A stretch of DNA of 64,000 bases from Dastarcus helophoroides. Lineage: Eukaryota > Arthropoda > Insecta > Coleoptera > Bothrideridae. Of this stretch, positions 11,387 through 21,300 are shown piece by piece (the first letter of the stretch is position 1; the number at the start of each line of letters is the position of its first letter). The position numbers were made by a program, and so were the translations under genes. Under the pieces are notes generated by a model. It was given only the letters and a program-made list of their open reading frames with translations. It was not told the origin of the DNA and did no database searches. The stretch spans positions 18,277,629 to 18,341,628 of the forward strand of contig CM053327.1 of assembly GCA_028583605.1 (NCBI GenBank), read 5' to 3'.

Positions 11387-12446
11387 TCATATCAGGTGTT
11401 GAAAATGTCCACCACCTGCAAGTATGCACGCCTCAACTCTTCTTCTCATAGATTCGCGTACTCGTTGAAAAATTCCTGGCGTATTTCTTATAGTGTTGCA
11501 GGAATCTGTTATGCGATTTCTCAGTTCTTCTTCAGTTTGGATTGGGGTGCTATAAACTAAGGTTTTAAGATAGCCCCATAAAAATAATCTAGACTGTTCA
11601 GGTCAGGGGATCTAGGCGGCCATAATTCTGTTCCTGGTCTGCCTATCCAGCGATTATTGTAATTTTGGTCCAAATATGCACATGCCAAAACACTAAAATG
11701 CGCAGGGGCACCATCGTGCATAAACCACATTCGATTTCGGATTAAAACGGGAACATCTTCTAACAGCACTGGTAAATCATTTTCAAGAAAGTGACGATAA
11801 TTTTCTCCATTTAATCTTCTTGGCAGAAAAACGGGTCCAATTAAATAGTCGTCAACAATTCCTGCCCACACATTTACCGAGAATTGTTCTTGGTGATTGA
11901 CTTCGACCATGGCATGCGGGTTCTCTTGTGATTGTTGTGGAAGTTTCTAATTGCATTTCGGGAAAAACTGGCTTCATCAGTAAATAATACTTCTCTGTCA
12001 AATAGTGGATTTTCAACAATTTTTTGAATAAACCATTGGCAGAAATTTATACGAAATGGTAAATCCCGAGGCAGTAAGGCCTGAACCCGTTGAATATGGT
12101 AAGGGTATAACAAAAACTCGTGAAGTATCCTCCAGACTAAAATATGGGAGATATTTAAATTACTAGCAATTTTCCTTGTGCTTATTTCGGGATTTTGCTC
12201 AACTGAATTAAAAACAGCTATTTCAGTTTCTTCTGTTCTTGCGGTTCTTTGTGCCCCTTTTAAGTGATGATCGGGTTTAAAACATCCCTTCTCGCGTAGT
12301 CTTCTATGAACTCTTGAAAAAGTTCTTGCATCTGGCACAATTCTTTGCGGAAAACGCTCTGCATACAGTCGCCTGGCTTCAACTGCATTTCCATCCGCAA
12401 GACCGTACATGTAATGAATATCGGCAAACTCGGCATTCTCAAACAT
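11387..12446 (-). pseudogene. Mariner-type transposase (N-terminal DUF4817-like region), two frame breaks
   Basis: The N-terminal part (from ATG at 12446) reads ADIHYMYGLADGNAVEARRLY, a helix-turn-helix region of the DUF4817 type common in insect mariner relatives. Then come VLFTDEASF (first catalytic Asp), MHDGAPAHF (second Asp, in the next frame) and PPRSPDLNSLDYF (third Asp). I count 36 residues between the second and third Asp, so it is not classical DD34D. Breaks lie near 11900-11935 and near 11570. Both are net -1. After the second break the frame continues with RNTPGIFQRVRESMRRRVEA to a TGA at 11387-11389, about 353 residues in all. All three acidic residues survive, so inactivation looks recent. 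Confidence 0.88.
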
Positions 12447-12548
12447 ATTTTCTTATACTTATCAATCACTCACATTCAGATAAAGTATTGAAGTGAAAAA
12501 TTTGACACTTGGTTGTAAACACAAAACTAAATCTCAGTGGCCTACTAG

Positions 12549-13014
12549 ATTTTCATTAATAAATTAATCTACCACAGCGGCATAGCAAGTAAATGATTTT
12601 TATTTTTTAATTCGGAAACCGTCCGTCATAGGACAAAAAGTCAAGAGCTCATTTTTGATAGAAACACAACAAAGACTAGGAAAATAATTCTTATTTTGAA
12701 AAATAGCATTGGCGTCACATTTTTTTTTCCAAAAATGTCGACCTGTTTGTGGGAACGCCACTGGTGGAATCAGAACAAATGTTTTTTTGTCAAAATACTT
12801 GCTTTTATACCCAGATATCGTGTACTGAATATCAAAAAAATATCTAAACCAGTCTCAGAAATATTGAAGAAAAACCGATTTTTTCTTCAATTTTTACCGC
12901 CCTGTATATCGAAAATGAAGCGTTTCCGGACCTATGTTAATATGAAAATTTTGTCTTAAAATTGCCCAAGGAATATCCCCCTGCCGGTTCAGCATGCAAT
13001 TATGAAACACCCTG
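12549..13014 (-). repeat. Right long terminal inverted repeat of the mariner element
   Basis: Reverse complement of 10900-11364. The frame at 12696-12959 on the plus strand is a by-product of the repeat. Confidence 0.9.
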
Positions 13015-13016
13015 TA

Positions 13017-14706
13017 TATCCTGTTCAAAATGAATTCGACACTATTGCTAACTTTCTTATTATTAACCATACAACTTCGGTTAAATTAGCAAAGTTGTGT
13101 ATTTTTTAAAGCTGATTATTATGGTGATACCAAAAAAACAATTAAACATCACGTTTTTGAGTTTTATCACAAAGTTGCAATTTTTTTAATGGAATAGCCT
13201 TTATATTTTATGAGGACGTAAACTTCCTCTAAAACAGCAGAAACTATATTTTCTCTTCGGAAATCTTAAGTCAAATCAGTGAACCCCAAAAAATGTGAAA
13301 TATAAAGATTTAATTAATATCGAATTGTGAATATTTACAGCTAAAATCTTTGTGACTAGCGGGATGTCCGCAAATTTTACAGATGACGCTTGACTGTAGA
13401 TTGGAAACGAAAAATAAATACGATTTAAAAAAAATAGTTTAATAAAAGTGTCTACTTACCGAGTTATAGGTTTGCCAAGTTGTCAAAAGTATGGGACCAT
13501 GCAGATAAAATGAAAATCCCGGAATTTGTAAAAAAAATGCTGCCACAGGTCGGCTTTGGTTTTTAAAAATGCCTATTTTTGGATAATTATTTTATTTCAG
13601 TTTTGTTTTTCGAAATTTCTTTTATTTTAAAATTCCTTTCAAAATTCGTCCTTTTTTATGCATTATTAATTTTAATTTTATTTTAAAATTTCGACCTTAT
13701 CATCGCAAAATTTTACCTTTTTCTTGAAGTTTCGGTTTTACTAAATTTGAAATTGTCCAGTTTTTTCAAATTTAAACTTCCTTTTCATGATTCTCAATCT
13801 GTTGTTTGAGTTTTTACTTTTTTTGAAAAATTTAAAATTCAGTTTTTTAAATAAAAATTATAATTTTTATTTTTTAAGAAACTTTGACTTTTATTTTGAA
13901 AAGTTTGATTTTAACTCCTACTGTTTATAAGTTTTTTGATATTTCTAATTTTGCTATAATTTTTTTTGGAAATTGACCATTTTTATATGTCATAATTGCA
14001 AGATTACACTTTTAAATGTAACCTTTTTCTAAAAGTTGGACTATAAAAATTAATTATTGTTTTAATTTTAATAAAACAAAATTTCGTCATTTTTCTCAAC
14101 ATTTCAAGTTTTACTCGAAACCTCGAAAACCTTTTTGAATTTTTTAAAGTTTCTACTTGAAACCTTAAATGTTGAAATGTTCTTTCAACTTTTTTCAAAA
14201 TTTTGACTTTTTTTGTCTTTTTTTTTAATTTCGAGAAGTTTGTGCTATAAATCATAAACTTGTTTTGTAAAATTATGGTTTATTAGATATTTTGATTTCT
14301 TTTTTCTTGAAATTTCCAATTAAAACTCGCAATGTTTTATAAATTTTACTTTTCTATCGAGTAATTACCTAATGTAATAAAGAGGAGTGAGGGTTCGGTT
14401 ATGTAACTTACGAGGGGCCCTTAAGTACAATATGGATACTGTTTTTTTGTTCTTTGATATCTGATACTCTCCTGAAGAAAGTACCTGCAAAGATTGCACA
14501 AGAACAGCTTCCCAAGAAATAGGAATTTATGAATCTATTCTATAGGAGAACTTAAGTCTGAAAGAACTATGTGGCTTGCCAAGACTCAAAAGAGGTAAAA
14601 GACTATATTTTAAGTGCTTCATCTTGTAAGGATTGCTATAAGCACAGATACATAGAAATAGAGAGCTTTGTGTAATTATATATTGGTCAAATATGTTACT
14701 ATGTTA
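13017..14706. other. Intergenic AT-rich stretch, no gene recognised
   Basis: The part at 13560-14340 is the T-rich AAATTTCGAC-type field. At 13070-13410 short blocks (TTAGCAAAGTTG, GGGATGTCC, TTTTACAGATG) recall the MITE at 3897 but are too decayed to call. At 14460-14640 nothing certain is seen. Confidence 0.4.
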
Positions 14707-16243
14707 CTAGGCAATATAGGTGGCCAAAGCAGGTGGCATACATCGACCATTTAGTGAGATTGCATACACAGATATATCTATTGGTGTCTTTAAAACAGTA
14801 GTGTCAACGACGACACTCTTCCTGCTAATTTTAGGTATTTTGGCTTTCAATAAGTTATTCACATAGACTTCGTATCCCAAAATCTTAGAAATATTATGAG
14901 GAGGTTTCCACCTAACTAATATACTGTCTTCGGTTTCTTTTAAAATATCCGTAATTTCTAAACCAGTTACATCGATGTCATAACAGAGCGGATATTTTGA
15001 TGGTGACGAGCAAAGCCTTGAAATAGCTCTTTCGCTTCTTGGCCCACTTTGTCTAATACCACCTAAAGAATTAAAATCGGACTTTAGACTCGGTAAAGTC
15101 ATGGTAACATTCCAGGTACAGGCATTTGGTTCGACAACTATGCATGTAGGGACCTTAACTTGATCAGTACCATATCCTGACTCTAATTGTGCTGTCATAT
15201 CATCGATAAGCCTATCCTTTTCCCTTAATTCCATCTCTAGTTGGCGTAGTTCGGTTTGAAAAGCCTTAGCTTTGGCTGTCTCCGTATTTGATACCGACAT
15301 CTCTTGTTCCAGACCTCTCCAGTTTTGCGGGAGCTGTTATTGGTCGCACTAGTGCATCTTTGAGACATGTACAATTTCCGCCACATAGGCAGTCCAAGAG
15401 TTTTTCCAATATAGCATCCCCCTTAGGGCAGCTACAGGAAAAACCGCATGTACAGTCATCTGTTAGACCAAGAATAGCCCCTTTAGAATCACAAAAACAA
15501 GGATCACATGTTTTCCCACATTTAGCCCCACTCACAGCAGCTTCGGAAGGCTTAATAATGGCACCACAGAGTTTTTCGCACGTTGCGCACTTACATTCTT
15601 TTATTGGTCCTTGTTCAACAGATTTCAGAATAGCTCCACATAACTTTTCACAGTTAGCGCAGGTGCATTCTTTAAACGCTTCCTGATGGTTTTAAAATTG
15701 CACCACATAACTTATCACAAACAGCGCATGTGCATTCCTTAAACATTCCTGATGGTTTTAAAATAGCACCACATAATTTATCACAAACAGCGCACGTACA
15801 TTCTTTGAACGTTCCCGATGGTTTTAAAATGGCACCACACAGCTTTTCACAAATGGCGCAGTCGCAGTCTTTGATTTTCCCATCACCGCTTTCAGGGCCG
15901 CCAGATTTGGACTTTCCCAATTCACGAGCTTTTAATATTCCAGCAAATTCACATGCTTCACACTCGCATAGAGGGCAGTTACAGTCTTCGTTATTTGTCG
16001 CAACTATAGCTTCGCCAGACTAAACAATTGCATTCTAGGCAATAACATTCATCTTTCGAATGCTTATTACATTTTAAGTCTGTGCATGGTGAGCATGTGC
16101 AATCTCCTTCTTTCCCACCTTTATCGCACACATAATCGTCATCATCGCAAGTTTCGCATGGTGCACACGTACAAGTATCTTCATTAGACCTGCGATTACA
16201 GTTTTATAGACACAACTTGAGATATTTTCGATCGTACTTACAT
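14707..16243 (-). CDS. Cys-x-Cys repeat / coiled-coil / fibronectin-III protein (second large paralogue), three +1 frame breaks
   Basis: Read on minus, the start codon is split by a 52-base intron: AT at 16243-16242, donor GTAAGT, acceptor TCGCAG, G at 16189; a TAA precedes it in frame. The protein begins SNEDTCTCAPCETC, then short Cys-x-Cys units, five 22-residue repeats (core C-x-C-x-x-C-x-KLCGAI), more Cys-rich sequence, a heptad-like stretch (ELRQLEMELREKDRLIDDM), a conserved block (CIVVEPNACTWNVTMTLPSL) and a C-terminal FN3-like domain ending GRCMPPALATYIA. Order and sequence match the gene at 18372-23740. Three points need a +1 shift: between 16020 and 15991, near 15680-15674, and near 15268. 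If each is one extra base, the product is 493 residues. No signal peptide or membrane segment. The function is unknown. The many C-x-C motifs could bind metal or crosslink. Either a live gene with assembly errors or frameshifting, or a young pseudogene. Confidence 0.6.
15545..15880 (-). repeat. 66-bp (22-residue) tandem repeats inside the second Cys-x-Cys gene
   Basis: About five units whose encoded core is C-T-C-A-x-C-[DE]-KLCGAILK. The three at 15680-15880 are nearly identical and end in PSG; the last two diverge. The high similarity points to recent unit duplication. Confidence 0.8.
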
Positions 16244-16975
16244 GGCTCTTTAAGATGTATCTGATTCTATTCAAACTCTGCTATCGAACTTGCTGAATCT
16301 TTTTAAAAGATACATTGGGAATGCGATTATTACTCCAATGTTGGGTTTCAGTAGTGTGCCTAGTACTGTTGGTGAAGATGATTGAATTTATGAATATACT
16401 GAAAATTTTGATCGATAATGATTAAATGATTTTTGACAGATCAATGATGTGACACTGTCTTTTAAAAATAGTGCCAGAGTGCAATCACTGATTTGGCAAT
16501 TCAAACTGAAATTGCAGCGCTTAGAAGAAATGTGCATTACATCCTATGGCCTAAAATTGTTGAGCAAACAATACTTATAAAAATGATTTGTTCAATTTAG
16601 TGGCCTTTTCCTGCCAACTTAAAAACGATTAAATAATTAGAACAATGGGACTATTTATTTCGGGCATGTCCAACATGTAGTTTGCAAGACTGCAATTATG
16701 TAGTAATATCAGTAAATGTAATTAACACTTATGAGCCGAATGAACGCAGGCGTCTCATAACAGGTGTTACTGGAATTTATTAATGTTTAATAATTATTTT
16801 AGCACAAACCAAATATCAGAGAACTGAACTTGCAAGAACCCACGAAGAGTAAACTTTAAAAGACCAATGCAAATCGCAAGTAGCACTTGCAAAAATTGTG
16901 AAATGTTCATGGCGAAGTTGTACAATATGCTCGCCACAGATTTGAACAGGCTGAAACACAGAATAATAAATAGGA
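16244..16975. other. Upstream region of the second Cys-x-Cys gene, nothing certain
   Basis: It should contain the leader and promoter of the minus-strand gene. A short plus-strand frame near 16850-16985 contains STCKNC and a Leu-rich end but has no homologue that I recognise. Confidence 0.4.
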
Positions 16976-18200
16976 AGAAGTAGGTCGACAAGAGATTAAT
17001 CCGGCACGCGAGGACAGATATTTGATTAGAATGTCACAAAATTAGAAGAAAAATTTGGGGCTGCTGCCGAATTTTCTAACGCCAAGAAAGGATCACTTTT
17101 TAGTAGTACAGCGAAAAGAAGATATTAAGACACGGATTTGAAAGGCTTTAAAACCAGGACGAAACTATAGTCACAAAGGACTAAGAATACAAGCTACGAA
17201 TGGGCTCTTGGACATAAACACCTTAGGAAAGCCAATTGATTAAATATTACATGTACCCAATTTTGAAAAAAAAAAATCAATTTTATTACAAAAAAGTTTT
17301 TTGGAGAAATGACGCAGAGGTCTTAATAATCAAGTTTTGAAGTTTTTAAAAAGTATTTGGAACACCCGCTATAGCTAATATGAAGTGATGGATAGGTGAA
17401 GCATACAGGGTGTTTCATAATTGCATGCTGAACCGGCAGGGGGATATTCCTTGGGCAATTTTAAGACAAAATTTTCATATTAACATAGGTCCGAAAACGC
17501 TTCATTTTCGATATACAGGGCGGTAAAAATTGAAGAAAAAATCGGTTTTTCTTCAATATTTCTGAGACTGGTTTAGATATTTTTTTGATATTCAGTACAC
17601 GATATCTGGGTATAAAAGCAAGTATTTTGACAAAAAAACATTTGTTCTGATTCCGCCAGTGGCGTTCCCACAAACAGGTCGATACACATTTTTGAAAAAA
17701 AAAATGTGACGCCAATGCTATTTTTCAAAATAAGAATTATTTTCCTAGTCTTTGTTGTGTTTCTATCAAAAATGAGCTCTTGACTTTTTGTCCTATGACG
17801 GACGGTTTCCGAATTAAAAAATAAAAATAATTTACTTGTATATTCCAGAGGAGTGTATGGTGCCCACAATGTGACATGGAATCGGGATTACTTTGAGTTG
17901 ATAATGTATATTAGCGCTTGGCATCGGCAATACGTTTGTTTTTGGAAGGCACATGCATAAACACCAAAAAATCCATAAACGTGTTGGAAATATCATTATT
18001 TTTGACTTGTTGTGATATTTTCGCCTTCACAAACATGAAACGGGTTGGTTCCAACTAAATAACGTACATTTCAATACGCCTGCTATTAAATGGAATGATG
18101 AAAATGAATTAATTATTGAATAGCCTTTCAGTCACCTGATCTTAACCCTATAGAGAATCTCTTTAGAATTTGGAGCTTTAAAATGTCTATAATTTCATAA
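16976..18200 (+). pseudogene. Tc1-type transposase relic, split by a later insertion
   Basis: Left part (16980-17235): with stops, the plus strand reads NPAREDRYLIRMSQN and later KGFKTRTKL and YEWALGHKH, matching the paired helix-turn-helix region of Tc1 transposases. Right part (17840-18190): it reads QYVCFWKAHA and FQSPDLNPIENLFRIW, the third-acidic-residue region typical of Tc1. The two halves are separated by the 433-base element at 17406-17838. Many stops, so long dead. Confidence 0.75.
17406..17838 (+). mobile_element. Lone copy of the long mariner inverted repeat, inserted in the Tc1 relic
   Basis: Begins CAGGGTGTTTCATAATTGCA after a TA (17404-17405) and follows the 10900-11364 arm closely to TTTACTTG at 17838, where the sequence is again TA (17839-17840). 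It lacks the inner ~30 bases of the arm and all of the transposase. The flanking TA pair and the split Tc1 coding sequence suggest a short non-autonomous unit that inserted as such. A deletion product of a full element is the alternative. Confidence 0.8.
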
Positions 18201-18371
18201 CCCTAGCCCCTCTTTGGTGAAGCAACATTTTTTAAACTAACTTTAATTATAATGGAATCAGTTTCTTATTAATTGTTTGTTTTTAAATCTACTTGCATAA
18301 CAAATAGTTCAATATGAACTCAATAAACAAAATCTTTTAATGTCGCTTTTTATTCGCTGGTCCTAATTTAT

Positions 18372-21300
18372 TTATACAATATATGTGGCAACTGCAGCAT
18401 GGAAAACAACGCCCTTTAGAAGACAAGGCGTATAAAGATATATCAATTGGACCATCTGTTAAAGGAGTGTCGATAACAGCACTCTTTCGGGATAATTTGG
18501 TTATTCTACTCTTCAATTCACCATCAATATATATCTCATATCCAGTTATTTGTGATAAATCGAAGGGCAATTCCCATCTAATTAAGAGACTTTCCTCCCC
18601 TTCTCGTCTTATATCTAGAATTTCTAACCCCGTAACTATCAACATCATCGTTATCGATACATTCCGCTGTGCAAGGATCACCTTCGCAAGTGTAGAATTC
18701 CGAGTCTCCATCAAACATCAGATTTGGTAATGTCATGAATACGTTCCAGTTGCATTGTTGATCCGGTTCTACAACAATAGATGTCGGAGTTTTAGATAAT
18801 TCTTGTGGAACACTTCCAACAGTTTCTAGTTGTGTTCTTAAAGATTCAATTAGCCTATCCCTTTCTAAGCACTGCATTCGAAGTTTTGTAAGCTGTTCCA
18901 TTATATCTGGAGGAGGCGCTTCTCCAATACAGCAGCTAGTTTTTATTCCCATTGATGTTTTTGCGGGTGCACTATCAATCCTCTTGGAGCTAGGCGATTT
19001 ACCGTCCCCTACAGAAACAGTTCCCCTTTTTGGTGCCACCATTGATGCTTTTTGTGTAATTGATGCCTTTTGTGGAAGGTTTTTAAAACTTGATAATGGA
19101 GCTACCATCGATACTTTTTGGTGTGATTTCTTTGGGGCATTTACAGTCCTCTCCTCCATAAATACTGGAAACTTTTTTATCCATTTTCTGTTCTCCTTGA
19201 TCGCATGTGCATACTTCTTGGATTAATTCTCCCTTATTACACATGCATACTCCGTCACAGATACATTCAGGTGTTCTAAAGTTATCTTCTGGTGGACATG
19301 CGCATATTTCTTGCCTTTCAGCACTATCTTCCGGGGGGCAAGTGCACACATTTTCAATTAATGATTTTTGCTCTTCAGTACCACATACACACACGCCATC
19401 GCATGTGCATATTGGAGATTTAAAATCACCCTCCGAAGGGCAGGTGCAGATACCTTTACACACACAATTTGATTTCGTTGGACTCACTTCTTTTATAACT
19501 TGAATTTCTTTGTCTTTTTCGCCTTTTTCGTATTTTTCGCGTTTTTCGCCTTTTTCGCCTTTTTCGCCTATTTCGTCTTTTTCATCTTCAGGACAAACGC
19601 AAGTATGACCACAAATACATTCCTCCGAGCCATCATCATCTGGGCAATCACACGTAACTCCACATTCACACAAACTCATATCTTCTCGAATGTTATCTGA
19701 AGAACACTGGCAAACTTCGCAACTGCATTCCTTTGTTTCTAGCGATTTGAAGGTACACGAATCACAACTACAAACTTCGCACGCACATACATTACCTTCA
19801 CCACATATATCGATTTCTCGTTCATTTTCGGCGACTGAAGCCGGAAGGGACGAAACCTTAACGACGGGAGTTACAATATTTGCTGGAGTTTCACTTGACA
19901 ACTTTGCAGTTAAACTTTCGTCGCCCGACACTTTTTCAGGCAATGGCGAAACTCCACCAGAAAACCCTTGTTTTGATGGAGCTACATTTTTAGAAGGCGA
20001 AGCTTCTGCCAACGATGGTTTTGCAGGTAAGCTTTCACTTTGGGATGCCTTTGGCGACGAAGGTGCAACTCCACCACATGATGACTTTACAGTTAAACTT
20101 CGAGTAGGTGGAATTCCACCACAAGAAATACTTTCACCCATACTTGCCCGTGCAACTACTGTTGGCGCTTGTATAATTGGATCTCCCGCAAAAGAAACTT
20201 TTGGAGTTATACCGAGTAGACCTCCTACTGAACCACCTGCTTGACTTGCTGCTGGGCCACCTGCTGGACCAACTGCTTGACCTTCTGCTTCTGCCGGACC
20301 AACTGCTTGACCTTCTATTGGACCAACTTCTTGACCTTCTGCTGGACCTCCTGCTGGAACTTTTGCTGAACCATCTGCTGGACCATCTGCTGGAACTTTT
20401 GCTGGACCATCTGCTGAAACTTTTGCTGGACCATCTGCTGAAACTTTTGCTGGACTTCCTGCTGGAACTATTGCTGGACTTCCTACTGGTTCACCTGCTG
20501 GAGTTTCTGCTTTAGGGGTTGAAGGCAAAGCTCTCTGTTCCGCACTAGATGTCTTTGAGGATGATTCTGCAAGCATCTTTGCATTCAAAAGTCTTATAGC
20601 TCTAGGACACGTCGGCTCACAACTCCAGTCATCATCTTCGGACAAAGTAATTGATTTTTGAGGAGCGATAACTTCTTTGGATGGAACCTTAATCGAAACT
20701 TTTGCTCCTGATGGCGCACCGGAGGCAGCTGATGGTTTTTCAGAGATATTTTTTGTAGCTGAAACTAATGTTTCTGCACGCGATGGTTCAGCTGAAACAG
20801 GAGCTACTGCGCTAGATGGCGTAGCTGATACAGGAGCTACTGCGCTAGATGGAGTAGCTGAAACAGGAGCTACTGCGCTAGATGGAGTAGCTGAAACAGA
20901 AGCTACTGCGCTAGATGGCGGAGCTGAAACGGCAGTTCCTCCGCAAGATGGCGTAGCTGAAACAGCAGTTCCTCCGCAAGATGGTCTAGCTGCAACAGAA
21001 GTTCCTGCGCACGATGGTCTAGCTGAAACAGAAGTTCCTGCGCACGATGGCCTAGCTGAAACAGAAGCTCCTGCGCACGATGGCTTAGCTGAAACAGGAA
21101 TTTCTGTGCGCGATCCCATAGCTGAAGCAAAATTTTCTGCACACGATGATTTTGCTGAGGCAGAAGCTCCTGTGCACGATGGCCTTGCTGAAGCAGCAGT
21201 TGCACATGAGGGTCTCGCTGAAAGTGGAGCTGCTAGTGGAGCTACTGTTGGAGCTGCTGGTGGAGCTGCTGGTGGAGTTGCTAGTAAAGCTGCTGGTGGA

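Larger units (their letters stand above)
10900..13014 (-). mobile_element. Mariner-superfamily transposon with ~465-bp terminal inverted repeats
   Basis: The element starts CAGGGTGTTTCATAATTGCA at 10900 and ends with the reverse complement at 13014, each end flanked by TA (10898-10899 and 13015-13016), the target duplication of this superfamily. The inverted arms run about 465 bases (10900-11364 and 12549-13014) with few differences, far longer than the 20-40 bases usual for mariner. Between them lies one transposase gene on the minus strand with two frame breaks. Total length about 2.1 kb. A third, lone copy of the arm is at 17406-17838. Confidence 0.9.

Noticed and set aside
15288..16023. 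Plus-strand frames with repeated H-x-LNIPDGFK-like units
   Set aside because: Antisense of the 66-bp repeats of the second Cys-x-Cys gene.
16800..16990. Short plus-strand frame with TCKN and STCKNC
   Set aside because: Two C-x-x-C pairs hinted at a relative of the Cys-rich genes, but the frame is short, lacks an ATG context and has no matching block.
10996..17869. Recurring Lys/Phe-rich frames with KCVSTCLWERHW-like sequence
   Set aside because: By-products of the three copies of the long mariner inverted repeat. No start context and no constraint.
20177..20515. 112-codon Leu/Asp-rich plus-strand frame
   Set aside because: Antisense of the GPAKVSAD-type tract in the same gene.
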